This document shows, one piece after another, positions 1 through 6,422 of a stretch of DNA of 10,424 nucleotides. Both the position numbers and the translations under genes were made by a program. The notes under the pieces are model-generated. The model was not told the DNA's origin. It saw only the letters and a program-made list of their open reading frames with translations, and did no database searches. Positions within the stretch are counted from its first letter, which is position 1. Each line of letters opens with the position of its first letter. The DNA is from Deltaproteobacteria bacterium (GTDB taxonomy: Bacteria > Myxococcota_A > Polyangia > Palsa-1104 > JAEUJZ01): positions 1-10,424 of the forward strand of contig JAGNNG010000026.1 in the NCBI GenBank assembly GCA_017990795.1, written 5' to 3'.

Positions 1-343
1 ATTCCAGCGGGAGGGGTCTTTTGTAGCGGGCCAGAAACTCGGCGCAGATCTCAGGCGCGGTGCGGCTGCCATCGCACAGGTCAATGACGGCGGCTCCAAA
101 GGGCGGCAGGCTGACGGTGTTGGGAGCGATCCCGGATGGATCAAAGAGGCAGAGCAGCTTCTGACCCCCGGGGCCGTCCACCGGATATGCATCGATCGGG
201 CGCAGCATCGGGCGGTCTGGCTGCGGCTCACCTTCGGGACCGGCTTCTGCGTCTACGTCAGCTGACGCTTGGGGCTCGGCACTGGCTACATCATCTGGAG
301 GCAGGGTAGGGGCTGGAAGCACTGCTGGGTCAGACTTTTCCAT
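1..343 (-). CDS. N-terminal part of an AmmeMemoRadiSam system protein B-like (MEMO family) protein, cut by the window edge
   Basis: The first 114 residues are visible and the reading frame is open to the edge. Residues 1-45 form a Pro/Glu/Asp/Ala-rich, probably disordered leader. Residues 46-114 are a small folded domain with RPIDAYPV (48-55), a LLCLFDPSGI stretch (63-72) and a C-terminal part running through DGSRTAPEIC to LARYKRPLPLE. From memory, this order (a LRP.eafPV start, a L.DP.G strand, a DG..t...I...F..RYG helix, then LPLE) matches the N-terminal domain found in bacterial AmmeMemoRadiSam protein B, ahead of the MEMO1-type dioxygenase fold. That main domain lies outside the window, so the family call is an inference from the N-terminus only. 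No Shine-Dalgarno sequence precedes the ATG; a perfect TATAAT sits six bases upstream. The gene is divergent from the kinase. The protein's biochemical role is not established. Confidence 0.62.
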   Translation of the reverse strand, partial: MEKSDPAVLPAPTLPPDDVASAEPQASADVDAEAGPEGEPQPDRPMLRPIDAYPVDGPGGQKLLCLFDPSGIAPNTVSLPPFGAAVIDLCDGSRTAPEICAEFLARYKRPLPLE

Positions 344-355
344 AACGTCATTATA
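344..355 (-). promoter_or_regulatory. -10 box TATAAT immediately before the MEMO-like start codon (leaderless arrangement)
   Basis: Read on the minus strand, TATAAT occupies 355-350, followed by six bases (GACGTT) and the ATG at 343-341. A transcript from this box would be expected to begin at or next to the A of the ATG, so the mRNA would be leaderless. No ribosome binding site is visible and no recognisable -35 hexamer lies 16-18 bases further upstream, so the call rests on the -10 box and its spacing. Confidence 0.4.
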
Positions 356-370
356 TCGTGTCCGCGCCCA

Positions 371-429
371 AACTTGGGATCGCAGGGTTTGGGGGGCCGA
401 CTTTGGACGGTTGGGGGCTGACTTGGGAC
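371..429 (+). repeat. Short imperfect G-rich direct repeats
   Basis: Three related copies occur at about 371-379 (AACTTGGGA), 400-408 (ACTTTGGAC) and 421-429 (ACTTGGGAC). The last two are preceded by runs of five or six G and a C(C/T)G step. They could be a decayed multi-site binding region, a fragment of a mobile element end (IS21-type ends carry several short internal repeats), or simple low-complexity sequence. No transposase is present nearby. Confidence 0.3.
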
Positions 430-473
430 CAAATGAAGACCTTATTTGGCCGGCCATGCAGTTTTTTTCGGTA

Positions 474-507
474 GGGCTTGGGGGGGCTTGGGGGGATTTG
501 GCAGGGG
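474..507 (+). other. G-run cluster with G-quadruplex potential
   Basis: The plus strand carries G runs at 474-476 (3), 480-486 (7), 490-495 (6) and 504-507 (4), separated by CTT, CTT and an eight-base gap. Splitting the seven-G run gives four tracts of at least three G with loops of one to three bases, which meets the usual quadruplex pattern. It lies in the divergent intergenic region between the MEMO-like gene and the kinase. Formation in the cell is not shown by the sequence. Confidence 0.4.
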
Positions 508-599
508 TCCTGGGCTACCTGCTCACTGATGGGGGCGGTATGCTTCCGGCAAAAGTTACTTGATTTCACCTGAAGCGGTGCCCCACAGTTTCTGCATAT

Positions 600-732
600 C
601 TACCCTCAGGGCGTCCTATTCTTGGGGTACAATCACTTTTGGATGACTGAGGGCCGCTACTTACATGACGGCTTCAGAAGAGCGCTAACTGGCAGCAGCC
701 CTGCCGCGTGGGACTAGCCATAAGGTCGTTGC
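600..732 (+). promoter_or_regulatory. Kinase upstream region with a candidate -10 box
   Basis: A TACAAT at 628-633 (five of six matches to TATAAT) is the best -10 candidate for the kinase and would give a leader of roughly 90 bases. No matching -35 hexamer is found at the normal distance. A small hairpin (GGCAG/CTGCC, 691-705) lies in the putative leader. A TAAGG at 721-725, seven bases before the ATG, is a modest ribosome binding site. Confidence 0.25.
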
Positions 733-3723
733 ATGGTCGACCAGCGAATCGGTAACTATCGCATAGTGCGCAAACTCGGAGAAGGCGGCATGGGCGTCGT
801 CTTCGAGGTCGTACACGAGTACATTGGCCGCCGAGCAGCGGTCAAAGTGCTGCATGCGGATTTCTCTAAAAATCCAGAGATGGCCGTGCGCTTCCTCAAC
901 GAGGCCAGAGCTGCGAACATCGTGCAGCACCCGGGCATCGTAAACATCTTTGAGTTTGATCGACTGCCCGACGGCAGCGCCTACATCGTGATGGACTATC
1001 TCGATGGAGACTCGCTGACGCAGCGCATCGCCAAGCTTGGGGGTCGCCTGGAAGTAAACTACGCGCTGCAGCTGACTTGGCAGATTGCCGAGGCCCTGGC
1101 CGCCGCGCATAGCAAGGGCGTCATCCACCGCGATCTGAAGCCCGACAACATCATCATTGTCAGCGACCTGAACGATCCGGCGCGCGAGCAGGCCAAGATC
1201 CTGGACTTTGGCATCGCCAAGATCGCCGAGCAGCAGGGTCTGGGCGCGACGCTGGTAAAGACGCAGATCGGCGTGCCGATGGGGACGCCGCTTTATATGG
1301 CTCCCGAGCAGTGGAAAGGGGCCAGCGAGGTTCAGGACAAGGCCGACGTCTACTCGCTGGGCGTCATCCTGTACGAGATGCTGGCGGGGCAGCCGCCGTT
1401 TATCGCCAACTCGTCCAGTGAAGTGATGGCGCTGCATATCTTGGCGGCACCGCGTCCGATCCAGGAGCTGAATCCTGGGACACCAGACGAGGTTGCGGCC
1501 CTGCTGCACCAGATGCTGACCAAGGGGCCGATGGAGAGGCCCTCGATGCTGCAGGTCGCACGGGAGCTACGTCGGCTGGTGGGCGCCAACGTGGAGTACA
1601 GCCTCAGCGGGCAGCGTATCCACGACGCATCCCAGAGCGGCCCGATTCGACCCACAGGCCAAGGCATTGGCTCGTCGCAGCTGCTACCGCTGGGGGGCAT
1701 GACTGGGCAGAGCTCATCTGCTTCGCAGGTGGGACCGCTGCTCATCAATACGCCCAATAACAGTACGGCATCACAGGCGGGTGGAATGTCGATGCGGTCC
1801 CCGGGCGGCACGACGCCACCGAGCACCATGTCCGACGGTTCCGCTGCCGACAAGTCGCAGTCGTCTTTGCAAAATGCCCCGGTCAGTGAGAAGCGCCAGA
1901 AAAAGGCGCTATACGGCGTCCTGGGCGCTTGCGGCCTGGCGCTGGTAGCACTGCTGGTCAAGCTGGTGGTGTTGCCTGCGATTGCCCCGCCGCCTCCAGT
2001 CGTGCAGCCCGCGCAGCAGCAGTTTGAAGCCAGCGGCATGGTCTGGACAGAGGTCCCAAGCGGAACGCAGCAGAACCTGCAGGACGTCTGGGGCTTTGGC
2101 TCGAACAACCTGTGGGCTGTCGGTAAAAACGGCACCATCCTGCGCTGGAATGGCGCGACCTGGGCCGAAGTGCAGGGCGTGCCGACCAAGGCCTATCTGA
2201 ATGCGATCTGGGGCAGCGGCAACGACGACATCTGGGCCGTGGGCAAAGATGGCGTCACCGTGCGCTGGAACGGCATCCAGTGGTCAGAGATTCCTAGTGG
2301 CACGCGGGAGCAGCTCAAGGATGTCTGGGGCACCAGCAGCAAGGACGTCTGGTCCGTTGGTGAAGCGGGCGTCATCCTGCACTGGAACGGCAACGACTGG
2401 AGCCCGGTCCCAAGTGGCGTTGAGATCGAGCTACGCGGGCTGTGGGGCTCTAGCGCAAAGAACATCTGGGCCGTTGGTGGTAGTGATGCCAGCGACGGAA
2501 TCATCCTGCAGTGGAACGGCACCGCTTGGAAGGCCTGGGGCCGGACCGAGACGCGCCTAAACGCCGTCTGGGGGTTCTCGGAAGACTCAGTGTGGGCTGT
2601 CGGTGGGCGCTTTGGTCCTGAGGGCACGGTCCATCGCTACAACGGCAAGACCTGGGATCAGATGCACATCCCGAGGGCTCCGTGGCTAAATGCCATCTGG
2701 GGCTCCAGTCCGCAGGATGTCTGGGTCGTCGGTGATAACGGCATGATCTTGCACTGGAATGGCTCGCTGTGGGCCGAGGCCGTGGGTAGCACCGAGCGCA
2801 CCTTCAAGGGCGTCTTTGGTACCGGCGCCAACGATGTCTGGTCCGTGGGTGTCAGTGGCCAGATCCGCCACTGGAACGGTAAGCAGTGGGTGACGATGCC
2901 AGCGGTCACCGGTCAGAGCCTGGAGCACGTCTTTGGTACCGGCCAGAACGATGTCTGGTCCGTCGGCAAACAAGGCACGATTGCACGCTGGGATGGCAAG
3001 GCCTGGGTGGTAATGCCCAGTGGCACCACCAACGACTTGCATGGCATCAGCGGCTCTAGCGCGGCTAGCTTGTGGGCCTGTGGCGACAAGGGGACGTTGC
3101 TGCACAATGCGGGCAAAGGTTGGGAACCGCAGAACAGTGGCGCTACGTCCAACCTGCATGCGCTGTTTGCGCTGGGCGCGAGCGATGTTTGGGCCGTGGG
3201 CGAGAAGGCCACCATCTTGCACTACGATGGCAAGGCATGGGCGGCAGTTCCTGCCAATATCGATGGTGCAGCTGGCCGTGCTCCTCCGACGCTGTATGCC
3301 GTCTATGGCATCCACGACAAAGACGTGTGGGCCGCCGGTGAGAACGGCGTGATCGTGCATTGGAACGGTACGGCTTGGTCCAAAGTCTCTAAAGAGGATG
3401 CTGGCGGGCGCGCAATCTACAGCCTTTATGGCAGCCAAACCGATGCTGTCTGGGCGTCGGGAGCTCGCGGCCTGCTGCAGCACTGGAACGGCAAGGTCTG
3501 GACCGACTACAGCAGCGGCACGACTGAAGACCTAAATGGTCTATACGGCAACGGGCAGTTTGACGTGTGGGCCGCTGGTGCCGGTGGCGTCATCCTGCAC
3601 TGGAGCGGTGGCAGCACCTGGGCCAAGATTCTCAGCCCCACAAAAAAGACTCTCTCGAGCCTGTGGAGCAGCCGTCCTGGCGATCTATGGGTCGTCGGCC
3701 AGTTTGGGTTGATCCTGCACTAA
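733..3723 (+). CDS. Transmembrane Ser/Thr protein kinase with a 14-blade repeat (double beta-propeller) sensor domain
   Basis: The 996 residues fall into four parts. Residues 9-280 are a Hanks-type kinase domain with every catalytic element visible: glycine loop GEGGMG (16-21), K38, E57, HRDLKPDN (132-139, catalytic D134), DFG (158-160) and APE (190-192). It should therefore be active. Residues 282-392 are a Ser/Gly/Gln/Thr-rich linker, likely disordered. Residues 394-418 form one transmembrane segment after a KRQKK stop, placing the kinase in the cytoplasm. Residues 437-996 are 14 repeats of about 40 residues with the core (V/I/L)W(A/S/V)VGxxGxILHWNGxxW, predicted to be beta-propeller blades outside the cytoplasm. 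In this phylum similar Pkn kinases act in signalling, so the propellers probably sense a ligand or cell-wall state; ligand and substrates are unknown. The start has a modest TAAGG site. Confidence 0.9.
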   Translation: MVDQRIGNYRIVRKLGEGGMGVVFEVVHEYIGRRAAVKVLHADFSKNPEMAVRFLNEARAANIVQHPGIVNIFEFDRLPDGSAYIVMDYLDGDSLTQRIAKLGGRLEVNYALQLTWQIAEALAAAHSKGVIHRDLKPDNIIIVSDLNDPAREQAKILDFGIAKIAEQQGLGATLVKTQIGVPMGTPLYMAPEQWKGASEVQDKADVYSLGVILYEMLAGQPPFIANSSSEVMALHILAAPRPIQELNPGTPDEVAALLHQMLTKGPMERPSMLQVARELRRLVGANVEYSLSGQRIHDASQSGPIRPTGQGIGSSQLLPLGGMTGQSSSASQVGPLLINTPNNSTASQAGGMSMRSPGGTTPPSTMSDGSAADKSQSSLQNAPVSEKRQKKALYGVLGACGLALVALLVKLVVLPAIAPPPPVVQPAQQQFEASGMVWTEVPSGTQQNLQDVWGFGSNNLWAVGKNGTILRWNGATWAEVQGVPTKAYLNAIWGSGNDDIWAVGKDGVTVRWNGIQWSEIPSGTREQLKDVWGTSSKDVWSVGEAGVILHWNGNDWSPVPSGVEIELRGLWGSSAKNIWAVGGSDASDGIILQWNGTAWKAWGRTETRLNAVWGFSEDSVWAVGGRFGPEGTVHRYNGKTWDQMHIPRAPWLNAIWGSSPQDVWVVGDNGMILHWNGSLWAEAVGSTERTFKGVFGTGANDVWSVGVSGQIRHWNGKQWVTMPAVTGQSLEHVFGTGQNDVWSVGKQGTIARWDGKAWVVMPSGTTNDLHGISGSSAASLWACGDKGTLLHNAGKGWEPQNSGATSNLHALFALGASDVWAVGEKATILHYDGKAWAAVPANIDGAAGRAPPTLYAVYGIHDKDVWAAGENGVIVHWNGTAWSKVSKEDAGGRAIYSLYGSQTDAVWASGARGLLQHWNGKVWTDYSSGTTEDLNGLYGNGQFDVWAAGAGGVILHWSGGSTWAKILSPTKKTLSSLWSSRPGDLWVVGQFGLILH
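2038..3720 (+). repeat. Array of 14 coding tandem repeats, about 120 bp each (propeller blades)
   Basis: The repeat core is WG-xS-xx-D(V/I)W-(A/S)VG-xx-G-xILHWNG-xxW-xxxPSGT. Counting each W(A/S/V)(V/A/C/S)G strand gives 14 units, with two longer variants (units 4 and 5) carrying a loop insertion. Unit 9 has lost the WNG turn (HNAG). The array starts mid-unit with VWTEVPSG and stops right after the final ILH, so first and last units complement each other. Units 7 and 8 are nearly identical at DNA level (about 2811-2850 versus 2928-2967). A 19-base exact match links unit 3 (2368-2386) and unit 13 (3586-3604). Confidence 0.85.
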
Positions 3724-3869
3724 GCCGGTCACAGATATTTCGCACGGCTGCACGCATCACAAACTGCAGCTACAGCAGCTCTCCTTACTACCTTTCTAAT
3801 ATTTTCCTTCAGTAAGCGATGCACCGTCGCCCGGGGCCCCAGCTAGCGCGAGTACGTGCGCACTGAGCG

Positions 3870-3898
3870 TTGACCGCTGCGCGGCTCTCGCCTATGGT
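3870..3898 (+). promoter_or_regulatory. Candidate promoter of the PgsA-like gene that decides its start
   Basis: TTGACC (3870-3875) is separated by 17 bases from TATGGT (3893-3898). These match the sigma-70-type consensus in five and four of six positions. The expected transcription start is near 3905, four bases before the ATG at 3909. If this promoter is real, the upstream in-frame starts (TTG at 3870 and ATG at 3894) lie inside it and cannot be used by its transcript, and the mRNA is almost leaderless. No Shine-Dalgarno sequence precedes any of the three starts. Confidence 0.4.
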
Positions 3899-3908
3899 TC
3901 GCTCGCCC

Positions 3909-4967
3909 ATGGCGAAGAAGCCGCTCGTCACTGCTAATCAAGTTACGTTGTCCCGGCTCCTGCTGCTGCCGATCGGAGCGGCGTTGCTTTATGGCAACAA
4001 GACGGCCCTGTGGGTTGCCTTGGTATTTATGACGATTGTCGGTTGCACCGACTTCGTCGACGGCTGGCTAGCGCGCAAGTACGGCTCCACGGAGCTTGGT
4101 CGCTTGATGGACCCCATCGCTGACAAGGTGTTTGTGATGGTCGCCTTCATGCCACTTATCGACCTGAAGTGGTTGGTGCCCTGGCAGGTTGGCTTGTTCC
4201 TGATGCGCGAGTACGTCATCACCGGCCTGCGCTCGGCTTATGAGCGACGGCATATCTCTCCGCGTACGACCCTTCTAGCGAAGATCAAAGCGTGGGCGCA
4301 GATGGCGGGCTGTGGCTTTCTGTTTTTCCTGCAGATGCTGCCCGAGCGCACGATGTTGATTGTGCTGATCGTTGGTACCCTGCTGCCGCTGGCTTTCGCC
4401 GTCGTGCGCTATGCGGTGCAGCGTTACTTCTGGTGGGGCACGTTCATCTTCGCTGGCTGGGTGGGCGTCCTGCTACCGCCGATGTGGCTATCTGGACGGG
4501 TTGCCACCACCGACTTTCTGATGCTCACGGTGATCGGCATCACATGGCTCTCTGGCTGGGGTTATGTAGCGCCGTCGCTGCCGATGATTTTGCAGCGACG
4601 CTTCGATTTGAGCGACTGGGTTCGCATCCTCGGCGGCATTGTTGGTCCAGTGCTACTGATCCTTGCGTTTTCGCGCCCCGAGTTGCCGCACTGGGTAATC
4701 ATGCTGGTCATGGGCATGGAGCTGGCGGTGGGTGGTCTGGACAACCTGCTTTGTGCTCACAATGCGCAGTCCTCGGCGCTGGTTTGGGGCCTGCGGGCTT
4801 TTGGGGTAGCGCTGCTGGCTGGGCTTGCGCTCTGGGTTCCGCCTGCAATCGGTGCGTGGCTGCTTTACGGCGCGTGCGCTGTCGCCACTATCGGTACTGC
4901 CGTCGAGTTTTATCGCGGGCGAACCTATTATCTGACTGACGTTGTCGAGTCTCCTGCCGCTGCTTGA
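3909..4967 (+). CDS. PgsA-like CDP-alcohol phosphatidyltransferase with an extra C-terminal membrane half
   Basis: The enzyme family joins a CDP-activated lipid to an alcohol such as glycerol-3-phosphate in the inner membrane. The signature is present (numbered from ATG 3909): D48-x2-D51-G52-x2-A55-R56-x7-G64-x3-D68-x3-D72, with all metal and CDP-binding Asp residues kept. The stretch after it, REYVITGLRS and then LLAKIKAW, resembles PgsA, phosphatidylglycerophosphate synthase. The start beginning MAKKPLVTANQVTLSRL fits the family's usual N-terminus, and a candidate promoter overlaps the longer starts. Family members are usually about 180-210 residues; this one has 352. Residues from about 165 onward add roughly six hydrophobic segments with no motif I recognise. 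The spacing between AR and G is seven rather than the usual eight. The gene stands alone, 185 bases after the kinase. The substrate alcohol is not certain. Confidence 0.8.
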   Translation: MAKKPLVTANQVTLSRLLLLPIGAALLYGNKTALWVALVFMTIVGCTDFVDGWLARKYGSTELGRLMDPIADKVFVMVAFMPLIDLKWLVPWQVGLFLMREYVITGLRSAYERRHISPRTTLLAKIKAWAQMAGCGFLFFLQMLPERTMLIVLIVGTLLPLAFAVVRYAVQRYFWWGTFIFAGWVGVLLPPMWLSGRVATTDFLMLTVIGITWLSGWGYVAPSLPMILQRRFDLSDWVRILGGIVGPVLLILAFSRPELPHWVIMLVMGMELAVGGLDNLLCAHNAQSSALVWGLRAFGVALLAGLALWVPPAIGAWLLYGACAVATIGTAVEFYRGRTYYLTDVVESPAAA

Positions 4968-5029
4968 GCTGCTGCTGGGCGGGGTCGCTGGCTTTAGCGT
5001 GACTACTTCGCAAGACAGGAGCGGATCAG

Positions 5030-6133
5030 ATGGCGCGTGAAAAGGTCGGAGTAACCGTGGTCTCAGGCTTTTTGGGCAGCGGCAAGACGACGCTGCTGCG
5101 GCGAATCGTGCGCGACCCTGTGATCGGCCCCACTGTTGCCGTGATCGTGAACGACCTGGGCGAGCTCGGGCTGGATCAGGATTTGATTGCCAGTGAAGGT
5201 GTGACGCCGACGATGCGGGTGACTAGCCTGGTCTCGGGCTGTGTCTGCTGCACGCTGCGCTCAGATCTTGGGGAGGCGCTGCAGCAGCTGGGCAGTGGCG
5301 CTGGCTTGGCGCAGCGACCGGCGCATATTTTGGTCGAGCCGAGCGGCGTCGCCAAAGCCTCGGAGGTGAGCTTTGCCATCAATGCGCTGGGCTTTGATGC
5401 GCCTGTGCAGACGGATGCGGTAGTGACGCTGATCGATGCGCACAACGCTCTGCAGAGCTTGCGCGAGTTTCCTGAGCTGTTTGAGGACCAAGCTCGCTTT
5501 GCCGATCTGGTGCTGCTTAACAAGCGCGACTTGGTTCCGGACCCGACCGAGCGGGCTGAGCTTGAACGACTGGTTGCGACGCTGGCTCCACGCGCGACGG
5601 TGCTTTGGTGTGAGCGCGCAGATGTGGACCCTGCTCTGCTGATTGGCCACAGCAGCCTACTGCCTGGTGGTCGGCTGTCAGCAGAGGCGCAGGATCACTT
5701 GATGGACGACCATGCTCCTGGCCATGGCGAGCCGACAGAGGCTAGGGCTCATGCCCACGGTGTCGGCGCGCCTGCGGCGCATGGCATCTCGGCCTGCACA
5801 GTGCCGGTGCCGGATGCCGTCGATCTGCAGGCTCTGGAAGACTTTTTGGATGGCGAGGCGGACCGCTACTTTCGGATCAAAGGCATTGTTGATGCAGAAG
5901 TAGGCGGTGAATTGGTTGCCGTAGAGGTGCAAGCCGTCGGCGATCGGGTAGAGCTCGATGTGATCGCTGCGGATTCGCCGCTAAATCACGCACGAAGACA
6001 GCTGATCTTCATTGGTAGTGCCGCCGCTTTGGCCAAGAGGGGCCTAGCAGAGGCTGCTCTGGGCGTGGCCACCCAGCAAGAAGAAGATCGTCTGCGCGCG
6101 GAGCTTTCGCGCTGTGCCCGAGGCGGGATTTGA
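5030..6133 (+). CDS. G3E-family GTPase, COG0523/CobW type, probable metallochaperone
   Basis: Members of this family bind GTP and deliver metals such as zinc or cobalt to target proteins in the cytoplasm. Residues 13-20 (GFLGSGKT) are the Walker A loop, NDLGELGLD (41-49) the switch region, GCVCC (70-74) the family's metal-binding CxCC, VEPSG (102-106) the Walker B region, and NKRD (164-167) the guanine-specificity motif. A histidine-rich loop at about 222-254 separates the GTPase from the C-terminal CobW domain, which has YFRIKGIV. Such loops usually hold metal. The length of 367 is normal. The ATG follows AGGAG at 5017-5021 with eight bases between. Nothing nearby involves cobalamin, so a zinc role fits better than CobW proper; this is inference. 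Its last six codons and stop lie within an antisense tRNA gene. Confidence 0.88.
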   Translation: MAREKVGVTVVSGFLGSGKTTLLRRIVRDPVIGPTVAVIVNDLGELGLDQDLIASEGVTPTMRVTSLVSGCVCCTLRSDLGEALQQLGSGAGLAQRPAHILVEPSGVAKASEVSFAINALGFDAPVQTDAVVTLIDAHNALQSLREFPELFEDQARFADLVLLNKRDLVPDPTERAELERLVATLAPRATVLWCERADVDPALLIGHSSLLPGGRLSAEAQDHLMDDHAPGHGEPTEARAHAHGVGAPAAHGISACTVPVPDAVDLQALEDFLDGEADRYFRIKGIVDAEVGGELVAVEVQAVGDRVELDVIAADSPLNHARRQLIFIGSAAALAKRGLAEAALGVATQQEEDRLRAELSRCARGGI

Positions 6134-6196
6134 ACCCGCACGCCTTGCGGCTAAGGATTTTAAGTCCTCTGCGTTTACCGATTTCGCCACTCGGGC
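6115..6196 (-). tRNA. tRNA-Leu (anticodon UAA)
   Basis: The 82-base minus-strand gene folds into a full cloverleaf: acceptor stem GCCCGAG/CTCGGGC (seven perfect pairs), D arm, anticodon stem GAGGA/TCCTT with loop CTTAAAA (anticodon TAA), a long variable arm with GCC-GCAA-GGC as expected for a class II leucine tRNA, and a T arm GCGGG-TTCAAAT-CCCGC. The discriminator base is A, correct for leucine. The CCA end is not encoded; the next bases are CAG, so CCA must be added after transcription. It reads UUA and, by wobble, UUG codons. Its 3' 19 bases overlap the end of the G3E GTPase gene on the opposite strand. I could not identify a convincing promoter or terminator. Confidence 0.97.
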
Positions 6197-6385
6197 CCGA
6201 GTAACTACTACTGACTTGCGAAACTGCCCCACTGCATAGCAGAAAAGTCTTGCCGCCGCGAACGTACATAGCAAAAAAAGTGTGGCTAGAGCCTGCCTGC
6301 ATTGCCAACGGAGCTTCCAGTCGTAGTTTGCTCGGAGCGAAGTTCCACTGGGGCCGGCTGATGTGCGGGAATTCTCCGGATTTTT

Positions 6386-6415
6386 TTGCGCCGGTCGGGG
6401 CTGGAGCGACATACT
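6386..6415 (+). promoter_or_regulatory. Weak candidate promoter just before the HAD gene
   Basis: TTGCGC (6386-6391) and CATACT (6410-6415) are 18 bases apart, and the ATG follows the second box after seven bases. This would give a leaderless or nearly leaderless transcript. Both hexamers match the consensus only partly (three and four of six), so it is a weak call supported mainly by the absence of a well-placed ribosome binding site. Confidence 0.25.
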
Positions 6416-6422
6416 AAGCTGA

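Larger units (their letters stand above)
351..599 (-). other. Possible short zinc-ribbon ORF or gene remnant without a normal start codon
   Basis: On the minus strand a frame is open from just after a TAG (602-600) to a TAA at 353-351. Its first codons read ATA and then CRNCGAPLQ...NFCRKH, a CxxC-x11-CxxH pattern very like the small zinc ribbons (CxNCGxxLxxxxxFCxxCG) found at the start of many bacterial proteins. The next 60 or so residues are Pro/Ser/Lys-rich with no recognisable fold. The only in-frame common start is a GTG at 569, which would remove the first Cys pair. With ATA at 599-597 the ribbon is complete, and a GAGGG lies a few bases upstream. It may be a real gene with an ATA start, a remnant with a mutated start, or chance. 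It ends seven bases before the MEMO-like ATG. Confidence 0.28.

Noticed and set aside
685..3483. Several long minus-strand frames opposite the kinase
   Set aside because: The kinase motifs and repeats prove the plus frame; the minus frames only mirror its codon pattern.
2038..3720. Regular repeats that might suggest a CRISPR or minisatellite
   Set aside because: The units are in frame, diverged at DNA level but conserved at protein level, and so are blade-coding repeats.
3724..3869. TAATAT at 3797-3802 as a promoter, or a terminator for the kinase
   Set aside because: No -35 hexamer sits at the right distance, and no stem followed by a T run is present.
4292..4939. Plus-strand frame of 215 codons inside the PgsA-like gene
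   Set aside because: It is an out-of-phase shadow rich in Ala, Gly and Trp; the PgsA signature and hydrophobic segments lie in the other frame.
6197..6422. Possible tRNA promoter in the region beyond the tRNA 5' end
   Set aside because: Several TATGCA- or TATGTA-like boxes exist, but none has a matching -35 at a suitable distance from the tRNA; I see no other feature in these 226 bases besides the weak HAD promoter.
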